This document shows, piece after piece, positions 1 through 7,181 of a stretch of DNA of 15,658 nt. A program made the translations under genes and the position numbers. Source of the DNA: CAYLZO01 sp964387775. GTDB taxonomy: Bacteria; Chloroflexota; Anaerolineae; JAAYZQ01. Numbering within the stretch: position 1 is the first letter of the stretch; the number at the start of each line of letters is the position of its first letter. The notes under the pieces are model-generated. The model did no database searches and was not told the origin of the DNA. It saw only the letters and a list, made by a program, of their open reading frames with translations. The stretch lies in assembly GCA_964387775.1 (NCBI GenBank), contig CAYLZO010000123.1, positions 1 through 15,658 of the forward strand. Reading direction: 5' to 3'.

Positions 1-366
1 TATGCTAGTCACAGATGAGAGTATACCGCATTTCACCCAATTTCCCATATGAGCCAAGGGCTTCTCCACGTAATCACAGGCTTCACCGCGCAGGGCCTGG
101 ATCGCCGTCTCGTAGGCCGGCCGGCAGGTGATGATTACTACCGGCATCTCGGGTGCCAGATCACGGATCCGGTCCAGCAACTCGATGCCGGAAAGACGCG
201 GTAGGTAGACATCCACCAACGCCAGGTCAAACGACCGGCGCCGGAGCAGGTCCAGGGCCTCCCGGCCGTTGGCCGCCGTGTAGATCGTGTGGCCTTCTGG
301 CGTGAGGACATCGCTCAACAGAGCGCGGACATCGGGCTCATCGTCTATGACCAGGATGGTTGACAT
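1..366 (-). CDS. Response regulator receiver domain, 3' end beyond window
   Basis: The ATG is at 366-364 and the frame stays open for 122 codons to the left edge, so the C-terminus is not visible. The sequence is a CheY-like receiver: acidic pair D8-D9 in VIDDEPD, phosphoacceptor D52 in LALVDVYLP, switch T80 in VVIITCRP and K102 in YVEKPL. A cognate histidine kinase would phosphorylate D52. Any output domain (DNA-binding or other) would lie outside the window. The match to the family stops right after EKPL: the last ~18 codons (AHMGNWVKCGILSS...) do not look like the usual final helix of a receiver, and the DNA there (1-52) is visibly less GC-rich. This could be a junction with another element, a frameshift, or a divergent tail. 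An AGAGG Shine-Dalgarno sits 8 nt upstream of the start. Confidence 0.85.
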   Translation of the reverse strand, partial: MSTILVIDDEPDVRALLSDVLTPEGHTIYTAANGREALDLLRRRSFDLALVDVYLPRLSGIELLDRIRDLAPEMPVVIITCRPAYETAIQALRGEACDYVEKPLAHMGNWVKCGILSSVTSI

Positions 367-409
367 CGGGATTGCCTCTTGCGCATGATGGGTGCATGAG
401 AACTGGGCT

Positions 410-439
410 ATTATAGCACAAAGCGGGCCTCCCATCCAA
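410..439 (-). promoter_or_regulatory. Promoter for the response regulator gene
   Basis: On the minus strand there is a consensus extended -10 (TGCTATAAT, hexamer at 415-410). An 18-bp spacer separates it from TTGGAT at 439-434. Transcription would start near 403 and leave a leader of roughly 37 nt before the ATG at 366. Confidence 0.6.
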
Positions 440-586
440 AATGGAATTCCTCCGCAGCCGGCTCCACAGCTTTCTCGGCGCTGCCTCGCCGTTGCCCAAG
501 CGTCAGGCAAAGATGCTGCAAGGATGGTATCCTGGGCTTGGCAGCTCGTAATCTCGACGACCTCGTAATACCACAAGGGAGCACCG

Positions 587-1129
587 ATGCGCGACGTAGT
601 CTGGCGAGCAGGATTCACAATCACACTTCTGATGGCCGTGGCCTGCCTGGGGCCGAGCCTCGGCTGCGGCTCGACCAACCGCCTCGTCGAGTTCGTCACC
701 GGTCGGACGCCGCAGGCCCGGGTCGAAGGGTACCTGAACGCCATTGCCCGGGGCAATCGGAATGAGGCCCTGCGCCTCTGGACGCCGGAAGGCACGCCGA
801 ACGAGGCGTTGGCCGCCCGGCGGGACGCGGTCACAGATGATCTGCTGGCACTTGATCCCGGCCTGGAATATCAGGTTCTGGACGTGGAGTGGTGGCGTAC
901 CTGCTGCGAGCCGGGCGTGGTGGACGATCCCGCCCGGGCCGGCGGCGCCCGGCTCCGGGTTGCCATCCGGGGCGAGCGCCGGCCGGAGGCGACCTACGTC
1001 TTTGACGTGCTGGTCCCCGGTGGCTACTGGGCCGAGGCGGCGGGCAGCCCGGTCCGCGAGTGGGCCATCGTCGACGTCTATCCCGAGGGCCAATCGCCCC
1101 TGGTCTGGACGTGGAGGTCTGAGCCATGA
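587..1129 (+). CDS. Putative exported lipoprotein, NTF2/DUF4878-like
   Basis: A 180-residue protein of unknown function. The N-terminus is a signal sequence: R7, then hydrophobic FTITLLMAVACLGPSLG, then C27. SLGC is only an approximate lipobox, so lipid attachment is likely but not certain; C20 is a weaker alternative. The segment ARVEGYLNAIARGNRNEALRLW (about 44-65) resembles the first helices of small NTF2-like/DUF4878 lipoproteins, and the rest alternates short beta-type stretches. Known relatives of this fold sit on the outside of the membrane and usually have no assigned activity. The start is set by AAGGGAG at 575-581, five nt before the ATG. The stop overlaps the next ATG (ATGA), which implies coupled translation. 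Confidence 0.7.
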   Translation: MRDVVWRAGFTITLLMAVACLGPSLGCGSTNRLVEFVTGRTPQARVEGYLNAIARGNRNEALRLWTPEGTPNEALAARRDAVTDDLLALDPGLEYQVLDVEWWRTCCEPGVVDDPARAGGARLRVAIRGERRPEATYVFDVLVPGGYWAEAAGSPVREWAIVDVYPEGQSPLVWTWRSEP

Positions 1130-1317
1130 AGCCAAACGCGCAAGCCGAGCGTCAACAAAAGTCTGAGGGGCGAGAAACCCTCTTCATCCGCTTCCCTCTA
1201 CCGGCGTCCTCCGAAGGCACACAGAGGCGGCCCAAGCGTCGCCTGAGCCGCCTGCTCCCCCGGCGCTGGCGGCGCCAGGTCGTCATCCAGGGGCAGCGTT
1301 TCTGGCTGCCGGGCTAG
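1126..1317 (+). CDS. Small basic protein, unknown
   Basis: A 63-residue ORF, unrecognised. It starts in the ATGA overlap with the lipoprotein gene and has GGAGG about 9 nt upstream inside that gene, which is the main reason to accept it. The centre is strongly basic (RRPKRRLSRLLPRRWRRQ, about 34-51) and could bind nucleic acid or acidic lipid. The C-terminus is VVIQGQRFWLPG. It ends 8 bp from the convergent stop of the repeat protein. It may be a chance ORF in GC-rich DNA. Confidence 0.4.
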   Translation: MKPNAQAERQQKSEGRETLFIRFPLPASSEGTQRRPKRRLSRLLPRRWRRQVVIQGQRFWLPG

Positions 1318-1325
1318 CCGCCGCC

Positions 1326-2912
1326 TCACGGCGCGGCAAAGTGGACCTCGGCCGCCCCCAGGCCGTCCATCTCGACCTCGACCTGCACGTCGGCGCCCTC
1401 GGGCTGCACGTAGTAGGTGCCCGGCCACAGCCCGCCGAACTCGCAGGCGTCAGGACCGTACTCGGGCTTGGTGCCAGTGACGCAGGTCGCCGTCCAGCCG
1501 CCCCCGCCGCTGACGTGTACCCGCAGGCCGGGCCAGTTCAGCACCCGCACAATGATCACCGACCAGACGCCCGTGCCCGCCTGTTGGCCGCTGGTGTTGC
1601 GCACCACCCAGCCCTCCCAGGCCGGGCCACCGGGCGTGGGACTCGGTTCGGCCGTGGGCTCGGCGGAGGCCTGGGGTGAGGGCTCGTCCGTCGGTTGGCT
1701 CGTCGGTTGGACCGTCGGTTGGACCGTCGGCTGTGGGAGCGGGCTCGTCGGCTTGGGCGCGGGTGCCGTTACCTCGTCGAAACGGACCAGGGCCCAGCCC
1801 CAGCCGTCCACAGTGACCTGCACGCTGGCGCCCAGGTCCTGGGGCGTGAGGATATAGGTCCCAGCCCGCAGCCCGCCGAACTCGCAGGCGTCGGGGCCGT
1901 ACTCGGGCTTGTAGCCCGTGGTGCACGTGGCCGAAAAGCCGCCGGCCCGGATCTCGACCTCGTGCCAGGGCCGCCCCGCGACGGCAACGGCGATGGCCGA
2001 ATGGGCGTGCTCTGTTGGGGTGGCGCCGCTGGTATTCTCCACCACCGACCCGATCCAGCGGGTCTCGGGCGCCGGCCCGGTGTAGTAGAACTCGACCAGG
2101 ACGAAATCCTGGTAGTCCACGGCCACTTCCAGGCTGGCGCCCAGGTCGCGGGGGGTGAGGGTGTACGTCCCACCGTTTAGCGCGCCAAACTCGCAGGCAT
2201 CAGGGCCGTGCTCCGGCTTGGTGCCGGTCTTGCAGATCTCGCTCCAGCTATCGGACCGGATCTCGACCTGCTGGCCCGCCGGCCGGCCGATGACGCGCAC
2301 GGCGATGGTGGCAAAATAGCGGCCCTCCAAGTCGGTGCGGTGCTCGGCCACGCGCCCCTGCCAGCCGGTCGCGGGCTGGGGTGCCGGGGCTGGAGCCGGG
2401 GGCGAGGTAGGCTGGGCCGTCGCCGCCGGCTTGGGTGTGGCTGCCGCCTGGGGCTGAGTTGTGGCCGTCGGCGAGGCGAGGACGGGCGTGGGCGTCGGCG
2501 CGCAGGGAACCTGGGTGAAATCAACGCGATTGTAGCTCTTGCCATCGAGCCAGATCTCAAAGACGAGGCCCAGCCCTTGCGGCTCGATAAAGTAGGTGCC
2601 CTTACTCAGCGGCGCAAACTCGGCGACGTTGGGGCCGTATTCAGGCTTGGTGCCCGTGGTGTTCATCGTCACAAAGCCGCCCTTGGAGCGGACCCAGACC
2701 GGTAGGCCGCCCAGGCCCTCGACCGACACGCGCAGGACGCTGCCGACCAGGTCCACGTCGGTCCACTGTTCTGTGAGCTCGGCCTGCCAGCAACCCTCCG
2801 CGTGGGCAGTGGCCCCTTGGCCGCCCAGCCCCAGCAGAACCGGGCCGAGCAGGATGACGAGCCCGGCGACAATGGGCACAACCCTCTTTACAAATCGTTC
2901 GTCTCGGACCAC
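1326..2912 (-). CDS. Exported four-repeat protein, TGTKPEYGPDACEFG family
   Basis: A 528-residue secreted protein. The frame is open further upstream, but that extension lies antisense-free inside the preceding radical SAM gene. The true start is GTG 2912-2910, with GGAGG at 2924-2920 seven nt before it and a signal peptide directly after (residues ~8-38, ending near TAHAEG). Four copies of a domain of about 95 residues follow: ~41-135, ~183-278, ~285-381 and ~430-528. Pro/Thr/Ala/Gln linkers lie at ~137-182 and ~382-429. Each repeat contains TGTKPEYGP-like residues, then EFGxLxxGTYxxxP, like small Ig/Cna-B-type beta domains. Repeats 2-4 each have two cysteines exactly 13 apart (227/240, 330/343, 477/490), a probable disulphide. 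Repeat 1 has neither. No sortase motif or membrane anchor is visible. A role in cell-surface or matrix binding is inference. Confidence 0.75.
   Translation of the reverse strand: MVRDERFVKRVVPIVAGLVILLGPVLLGLGGQGATAHAEGCWQAELTEQWTDVDLVGSVLRVSVEGLGGLPVWVRSKGGFVTMNTTGTKPEYGPNVAEFAPLSKGTYFIEPQGLGLVFEIWLDGKSYNRVDFTQVPCAPTPTPVLASPTATTQPQAAATPKPAATAQPTSPPAPAPAPQPATGWQGRVAEHRTDLEGRYFATIAVRVIGRPAGQQVEIRSDSWSEICKTGTKPEHGPDACEFGALNGGTYTLTPRDLGASLEVAVDYQDFVLVEFYYTGPAPETRWIGSVVENTSGATPTEHAHSAIAVAVAGRPWHEVEIRAGGFSATCTTGYKPEYGPDACEFGGLRAGTYILTPQDLGASVQVTVDGWGWALVRFDEVTAPAPKPTSPLPQPTVQPTVQPTSQPTDEPSPQASAEPTAEPSPTPGGPAWEGWVVRNTSGQQAGTGVWSVIIVRVLNWPGLRVHVSGGGGWTATCVTGTKPEYGPDACEFGGLWPGTYYVQPEGADVQVEVEMDGLGAAEVHFAAP
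1690..1737. repeat. 12-bp tandem repeat in linker
   Basis: Four head-to-tail 12-bp units, GTCGGTTGGACC and variants, lie inside the Pro-rich linker and encode QPTV/QPTS repeats on the minus strand. Two units are identical and the outer two diverge. Copy number could vary by slippage without changing frame. Confidence 0.8.
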
Positions 2913-2965
2913 GTCGTCACCTCCCCAGGTTGCCTGGAACCTGATACCTGATACCGGGTACCAGC

Positions 2966-4432
2966 CTATTGGCTCTTGATGCGCATGTAATAGAGCGCCG
3001 AATCCAGGTACTCCTTGGGCGTCATTCGGAAGGGGAACATCCGGTTTTTGATGGCCCAGCCCTTCCACACCTTGTAGACCAGCCAGAAGAGCTGGTTCGA
3101 AGGCAGGCGGATCAGCCGCCGGAGGACGGGCACCAGCCGGGGGAACTCGACGCCCAGGGCAAAGAGCTTTTGTAGGTTCTCGATCTGGCGTTTCTCGGCC
3201 TCGCTGCCAAACTTGATGACGGTATCGCTGCTGACCGAGCCCGACAGGTCGTCGAACGAGCCCATCATCCAGCCATGCGCGTAGGCCCACTCGCCCAGCT
3301 CGGTCTTGGGATAGGGCTGGAAGAGAAAGACGTTGGCGTAGGCCGGGCGGCACCGGGCGTTCAGCGCCAGCGTCTCGAAATCGGTCTCCAGGTTGCCGGT
3401 GGGCAGGCCCAGCATGTTGTTGGTCATGAAGGCGATGTCGTGGCGGCGCAGGATCTCGGCCGCGCCCAGAATCTCCTCGCGGCTCATGTTGCGGTTGAGC
3501 ACGGCGTTGCGCAGGCGGTCGTTGCCCGCCTCCAGCCCAAAGCTGACCGACACGCAGCCGGCGTCCTTGAACAGCGCGATCTTGTCATCGGTGACCAGGT
3601 TGGCCCGCACCTGGCACCAGAAGGGCAGCCCGATCTCTTCTTTGTAGCGGGTCATGAATTCGTGCAGCCAGCGGTCCTGAAGGATGAACGTGTCGTCCAT
3701 GAAGAGGATGAAACGCACGTCGTGGCGGGCCGTGACCTCTCTCAGCTCGCGCAAAACGTTGTCCGGGCTGCGGCGGCGAAAGCGGCGGCCCCGGCCCTCG
3801 TACAGGTCGGAAAAGGCCTTGTTGAAGCAAAAGGCGCAGTCGTAGGGGCAGCCCCGTCCGGTGATGACGGGCTTGATCTTGGTCCGGCGGCTCTGGGCAT
3901 GGGCGTCGTAGAGCATCTCCCGGTCGGAGAAGGGCAAGTCGTCCAGTTCCTCGCCGGTGAGCAGGGGACGCAGCGGATTGCGCACGATGCGGCCATCTGG
4001 CCGATCGCCGTTGAGCTTGAACCACCAGTTGGCGATGGCAGGGTCCTTCAAGACTACACCTTCGCCGTTTCGCGTCAACGCGTTCATCAAGTCCAGCGTG
4101 GCGTACTCACCCTCGCCGATGCACAGGCCGTCCACGCCCTCGCGCTCGATCATCTCCGGGAAGAAGGTGGGGTGCGGCCCGCCGAAAATGGAGAACACGC
4201 CGGGCAACCGGGCCTTGATCTTCTGATTCAGCTCCAGGTACCAGGTGTGCGGCCCGGTGTAGACGGTATAGCCCACCACGTCGGGCCGCAGGCGTAACGC
4301 CGCCGCGACCGGGTCCTCCTCGGTGGCGACCACCAGGCTGACCTGGTGCCCCGCCTGCTTGAGCACGCTGCTGATGAGCAGAATGCCCTGGGGCTCGTTG
4401 TCGATCTCTTTGACGATAAATAGAAGGTGCAA
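2966..4432 (-). CDS. B12-binding-type radical SAM protein (paralog 1)
   Basis: 488 residues if started at TTG 4432, which has GGAG six nt upstream and lines up with the start of its paralog (HLLFIVKEIDNEPQGI versus RVLFVTQQIDYEPQGI). A TTG at 4444 is the alternative. The N-terminal ~150 residues form a B12-binding Rossmann-like domain with SIFGGPHPTFFPE and GEGE. The cobalamin-ligand motif DxHxxG is replaced by DNEPQG, so the usual His ligand is missing. The radical SAM barrel has GRGCPYDCAFC, with C195, C199 and C202 for the [4Fe-4S] cluster, then FMDDTF, SFGLEAGND and MLGLPTGNLETD. The C-terminal ~130 residues match the paralog (KVWKGWAIKNR). Such enzymes modify lipids, cofactors or secondary metabolites; no substrate can be read from the sequence. 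It is likely cotranscribed with the repeat-protein gene, 53 nt downstream. Confidence 0.9.
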   Translation of the reverse strand: MHLLFIVKEIDNEPQGILLISSVLKQAGHQVSLVVATEEDPVAAALRLRPDVVGYTVYTGPHTWYLELNQKIKARLPGVFSIFGGPHPTFFPEMIEREGVDGLCIGEGEYATLDLMNALTRNGEGVVLKDPAIANWWFKLNGDRPDGRIVRNPLRPLLTGEELDDLPFSDREMLYDAHAQSRRTKIKPVITGRGCPYDCAFCFNKAFSDLYEGRGRRFRRRSPDNVLRELREVTARHDVRFILFMDDTFILQDRWLHEFMTRYKEEIGLPFWCQVRANLVTDDKIALFKDAGCVSVSFGLEAGNDRLRNAVLNRNMSREEILGAAEILRRHDIAFMTNNMLGLPTGNLETDFETLALNARCRPAYANVFLFQPYPKTELGEWAYAHGWMMGSFDDLSGSVSSDTVIKFGSEAEKRQIENLQKLFALGVEFPRLVPVLRRLIRLPSNQLFWLVYKVWKGWAIKNRMFPFRMTPKEYLDSALYYMRIKSQ

Positions 4433-4457
4433 TATCGGCTCCAATCAGGATTTCATC

Positions 4458-4463
4458 TTTATA
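4458..4463 (-). promoter_or_regulatory. Possible -10 element for radical SAM paralog 1
   Basis: TATAAA (4463-4458 on the minus strand) lies 25 nt before the TTG start. No convincing -35 is found 16-18 bp upstream, so this is a weak call. Read-through from the upstream paralog is equally possible. Confidence 0.3.
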
Positions 4464-4500
4464 GAATGCCGCGCCGCTTCAGCCTGGATTCGAGTGCTAT

Positions 4501-4638
4501 CTACGAATCACTCCAATCCTCAAGCTGCAATACCTCTATCCGGTCAAAATGCTTCGTGTTGTGCGTCACCAGGATCCAGTCGTTGGCCAGAGCCACCCCG
4601 GCTATCAAGAGGTCAATGTCATCGAGGGGCGTCCCTTT
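4501..4638 (-). pseudogene. C-terminal remnant of a VapC-like PIN toxin
   Basis: Forty-five codons after an in-frame TGA encode the tail of a PIN-domain ribonuclease: DDIDLLIAGVALAND, then WILVTHNTKHFDRI and LQLEDW before the stop. In VapC proteins this stretch carries a late acidic residue of the active site and the TxN/D motif. The first ~90 residues, with the first catalytic Asp and the Glu, are absent and no start codon is available, so no active toxin can be made. Its reading frame runs directly into the antitoxin remnant, which shows the intervening DNA was deleted. Confidence 0.75.
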
Positions 4639-4834
4639 TCACTGTGCCGTCTCCTTGAAAAAGCTCGTCGGCGACGATCTGCGATCTCCTGTGCGAAGGC
4701 GGCAAACGTCTCTTCCGGCATGTCCTTCCACGAACCGGCAAAACGCATTACAGACACCTCTGACTCCACAGCCTTTCTTCAGGGATGCGGTCGATCTCTT
4801 CGTAAACCTGCGTCCTTTCGACAGACATACTCAT
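4605..4834 (-). pseudogene. Broken VapB-type antitoxin gene
   Basis: It starts well: AGGAGG, then ATG at 4834-4832, then MSMSVERTQVYEEIDRIPEE, a typical N-terminus of antitoxins paired with VapC (DUF2281-like). The frame then ends at TAA 4750-4748 after 28 residues. The expected continuation appears in another frame from ATG 4748: MRFAGSWKDMPEETFAAF, then EIADRRRRAFSRRRHSE, running to TGA 4607-4605 within the toxin remnant. So the gene has lost internal sequence, shifted frame, and been joined to the toxin tail. Both halves keep recognisable residues, so the decay looks fairly recent. Confidence 0.65.
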
Positions 4835-4865
4835 GACTTGGACCTCCTGTCTAGCCAAGCCGAAC

Positions 4866-6311
4866 TTATGACTTGATCCGCATGAAATGCCACGCCGTCT
4901 CGACCACTTCCCGCAGGCTGAGCTTGATGGGGTGCACGCGGTTCTTGATGGCCCAGCCCTTCCATAGCTTGTTGAGCAGGAAAAACACCGGGTTGTCGGG
5001 CAGCCTGAGCAAGCGGCGGATAAGGGGCACGGCGCGCGGCCACTCGACGCCGATGGCGAAAAAGCGCTGCAAGACGGACAGCCCACGCTTGTGATCGTCT
5101 TCAAACTCGAGCACCGAGTGATCCCAGGCCACCTCGCCGATGTCGTCGAAGGTGCCGACCATCCAGCCGTGCTCGCGGGTGAACTCGCCCAGCTCGGTGC
5201 GCGGATAGGGCTGGAAGATGAACACGTGGGCGTAGGCGGGCCGGGCCTCGACGTTGAGCGCCAGCGTCTCGAAATCGTCTTCCAGCGTGCTGGTCGGCAG
5301 GCCGATCATGTTCGTCGTCGTAAAGTGCAGCCCGCCCTCGCGGATGAGGCGCGCCGCCTCCAGGATTTGCTCCCGGCTCATGCGCCGCTTGAGCAGCTCG
5401 TTGCGGATGCGGTCGTTGCCTGTCTCGATGCCCATGCTGACCGAGTGGCAGCCGGCCGCCTTGAGCAGCCGCACCTGCTCCTCTGTGACGAGGTTGGCCC
5501 GCGTGTTGCAAAAGAAGGGCACCGGGCGCCCCGCCCGCCTGATCTCTTTTGGATACTTTTCGGCAAACTCGGCCAGCCACTCGTTAGAGAGCACAAAGGT
5601 ATCGTCCACGAACACGACGAATTCGAGTGGATAGCGGTCGCGCACCCGGCCGATGTCCTCGATGACGTAATCGACGCTCTGCTGGCGGAAGCGCTTGCCC
5701 TTGCCGCGATAGATCTCGCTCAGAGCGTGATTGAAGCAATAGGTGCAGTTGTAGGGGCAGCCCCGCCCGGTGAGAAAGTGCTTGATCTTGCTCTTGGCGG
5801 CGAGGGGATCGCGCTCGTAGACGAGCGCCCGGTCGGGGAAGGGCAGGCTGTCCAGGTCCTCGATGTAGTGCCGGACCGGGTTGGTGATGGTATGCCCGTT
5901 GTGGCGAAAGGACCAGTTGTCCAGCTCCAGCACCGCCGTCGGGCCGCCCGCGCCCAGGGCGTCGACCAACTCGACCAGGGCTGCCTCGCCCTCGCCGCGA
6001 CAGATGCCGTCCACGCCCTCTTCGCTGACCATCTCGGGGAAAAAGGTGGGGTGCGGCCCGCCAAAGACCGAAAAGAGGCCGGGCATCTCGGCTTTGAGCC
6101 GGCGGTTGACGTCGAGGTAGGTTCGCTGCGAGCCGGTGATAACCGAGTAAGCGGCCACGTCGGGCTCGAATTCGCGGGCGGCGGCCAGCGGGTCGTGACG
6201 AGCCGTCACGGCCAGCTCGACCTGGTGCCCGGCCGCCTTGAGCGCGCTGGACAGGTGCATGATGCCTTGCGGCTCGTAATCGATTTGTTGCGTCACAAAC
6301 AACACGCGCAC
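4866..6311 (-). CDS. B12-binding-type radical SAM protein (paralog 2)
   Basis: 481 residues from GTG 6311-6309, with AGGAG nine nt upstream. The open frame extends 32 codons further, but that part has no family match and would include the promoter. The N-terminal B12-binding-like domain has DYEPQG in place of DxHxxG, then SVFGGPHPTFFPE and RGEGEA. The radical SAM core has GRGCPYNCTYC (C185, C189, C192), FVDDTF, SMGIETGND and MIGLPTSTLEDD. The C-terminal region ends in KLWKGWAIKNR and WHFMRIKS. It is closely similar to paralog 1 along its whole length, so the pair came from a duplication. Both lack the cobalamin His ligand, so cobalamin may be bound without it or not at all. The substrate is unknown. 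Confidence 0.9.
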   Translation of the reverse strand: MRVLFVTQQIDYEPQGIMHLSSALKAAGHQVELAVTARHDPLAAAREFEPDVAAYSVITGSQRTYLDVNRRLKAEMPGLFSVFGGPHPTFFPEMVSEEGVDGICRGEGEAALVELVDALGAGGPTAVLELDNWSFRHNGHTITNPVRHYIEDLDSLPFPDRALVYERDPLAAKSKIKHFLTGRGCPYNCTYCFNHALSEIYRGKGKRFRQQSVDYVIEDIGRVRDRYPLEFVVFVDDTFVLSNEWLAEFAEKYPKEIRRAGRPVPFFCNTRANLVTEEQVRLLKAAGCHSVSMGIETGNDRIRNELLKRRMSREQILEAARLIREGGLHFTTTNMIGLPTSTLEDDFETLALNVEARPAYAHVFIFQPYPRTELGEFTREHGWMVGTFDDIGEVAWDHSVLEFEDDHKRGLSVLQRFFAIGVEWPRAVPLIRRLLRLPDNPVFFLLNKLWKGWAIKNRVHPIKLSLREVVETAWHFMRIKS

Positions 6312-6378
6312 GGTTGAATTCTCCTGCAAAAAAGGATAGCCGCTCCCCACCGGCCGGAGCGACCTCGCCACCGGCCCC

Positions 6379-6407
6379 AGTTTACCACAGAACCGGGCAA
6401 GCTGCAA
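6379..6407 (-). promoter_or_regulatory. Promoter for radical SAM paralog 2
   Basis: TTGCAG (6407-6402) and TAAACT (6384-6379) on the minus strand are separated by exactly 17 bp. The predicted start of transcription is about 60 nt before the GTG at 6311, within the otherwise non-coding gap 6312-6647. Confidence 0.5.
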
Positions 6408-6428
6408 ATCGGACCAGAGAGGTCTACG

Positions 6429-6530
6429 TTAGCGACCGATCTGCACTGAGCCCAGGTCCAGGTCACTGCCCAGCGGGACCAACCGCCGCTCCCAAGGCAC
6501 CGGCTGCCCGTCGCGAACACGATCTTGAGT
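6429..6530 (-). pseudogene. Fossil 3' end of a second DUF2723-type gene
   Basis: The minus strand encodes RDGQPVPWERRLVPLGSD followed by LDLGSVQIGR and TAA at 6431-6429. The intact DUF2723 protein ends RDGQPLPWGRWLLPLGSD, LELGEVQI. At DNA level 6439-6515 matches 7181-7257 at 64 of 77 positions without gaps. Upstream of this the match decays and shifts frame, so only the last ~35 codons survive. It is a leftover of a paralogous copy of the gene at 7156-9777, lying on the other side of the toxin-antitoxin pair. Confidence 0.75.
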
Positions 6531-6592
6531 CTACCACAGGACTGCTCTCCACACAAATCGTATTGTGCAGCGTCAATGACGTCTCTGGCTTC

Positions 6593-6621
6593 TTGCCCCT
6601 TTGCCTCAAATAGGCTATAAT
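6593..6621 (+). promoter_or_regulatory. Promoter for the DUF4258/YgiT pair
   Basis: TTGCCC at 6593-6598 and a perfect TATAAT at 6616-6621 are separated by exactly 17 bp. The expected start of transcription near 6628 gives a 20-nt leader before the ATG at 6648. Confidence 0.75.
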
Positions 6622-6647
6622 TGTCGCAAAGCTGTGCCGAAGGAACC

Positions 6648-6920
6648 ATGAGCATTCGACGCATTCGCCTTGCTGTCCGCCGCGAGCAGTATGAATTCAC
6701 GATCCATGCCCTGGAGGAAATGGACGACGATCAACTCATTGAGGCTGATGTCCGTCGCGCACTGCTGAAGGGCGAACTGTGGGCAACATTGACAGACGAT
6801 CCACGCGGCGCTCGCTGGGTGGTGCGTGGATCGTCCTACGATATCGAGATTGAGGTTGTTTGTCGCTTTCTGCCATCGGGATTGCTGCGAATCATTACGG
6901 TGTGTGTGCCAGGAAAATAG
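6648..6920 (+). CDS. DUF4258 protein, likely toxin of a type II pair
   Basis: 90 residues from ATG 6648, chosen over TTG 6621 because GAAGGA lies just upstream and the TTG overlaps the -10 box. The protein has the DUF4258 pattern: YEFTIHALEEMDDDQL (conserved His at 20), EADVRRALLKGEL, then a RelE/MqsR-like second half with ARWVVRG, EVVCRF and LRIITVCVP. In known toxin-antitoxin loci such proteins are put forward as mRNA-cutting toxins paired with a YgiT-type zinc-finger partner, which is the next gene 12 nt downstream. The toxin-first order is as in mqsRA. RNase activity here is inferred from family and context. Confidence 0.8.
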   Translation: MSIRRIRLAVRREQYEFTIHALEEMDDDQLIEADVRRALLKGELWATLTDDPRGARWVVRGSSYDIEIEVVCRFLPSGLLRIITVCVPGK

Positions 6921-6932
6921 GTTAAAAGTAAG

Positions 6933-7181
6933 ATGAATCAAGATTACTGTGAATACTGCAACGCGCCACTGACGGGTGGAGAAAGATTAGTAACGGTCTA
7001 TCGCCATCGTCGCGACAAACACTACATCTTTGAATCCGTTCCGGCCCGCGTCTGCCCGCGATGCGGCGAGCGGTACTTCTCTGTCGCCGTGGTCCGTGAG
7101 ATGGACCGGCTGATGCAGGCCCCCGATCTGCACGCCTCCGTGGTCCCTGTGCCGGTCATTGCCCTGACCCCGGTCCAGTAA
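6933..7181 (+). CDS. YgiT-type zinc-finger protein, likely antitoxin
   Basis: 82 residues. Two CxxC knuckles (C6-C9 in YCEYC, C41-C44 in VCPRCGERYF) would bind one zinc, as in the N-terminal domain of MqsA/YgiT. The DNA-binding helix-turn-helix half of full-length MqsA is missing: only ~35 residues follow the second knuckle. Autoregulation would therefore need another mechanism. The Shine-Dalgarno is weak (AAAAGTAAG), so translation probably depends on the toxin gene 12 nt upstream. The 3' end overlaps the convergent DUF2723 gene by 26 bp, and its stop sits exactly where the fossil-related repeat begins (7181). Confidence 0.8.
   Translation: MNQDYCEYCNAPLTGGERLVTVYRHRRDKHYIFESVPARVCPRCGERYFSVAVVREMDRLMQAPDLHASVVPVPVIALTPVQ

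Noticed and set aside
2913..3353. 147-codon N-terminal extension of the repeat protein
   Set aside because: It lies inside the upstream radical SAM gene in another frame, has no family match, and the GTG at 2912 has an ideal Shine-Dalgarno followed by a signal peptide.
5091..6317. 408-codon plus-strand open frame opposite radical SAM paralog 2
   Set aside because: It mirrors a similar open frame opposite paralog 1 (3275-4297) only because the sense genes are homologous. Composition is not protein-like.
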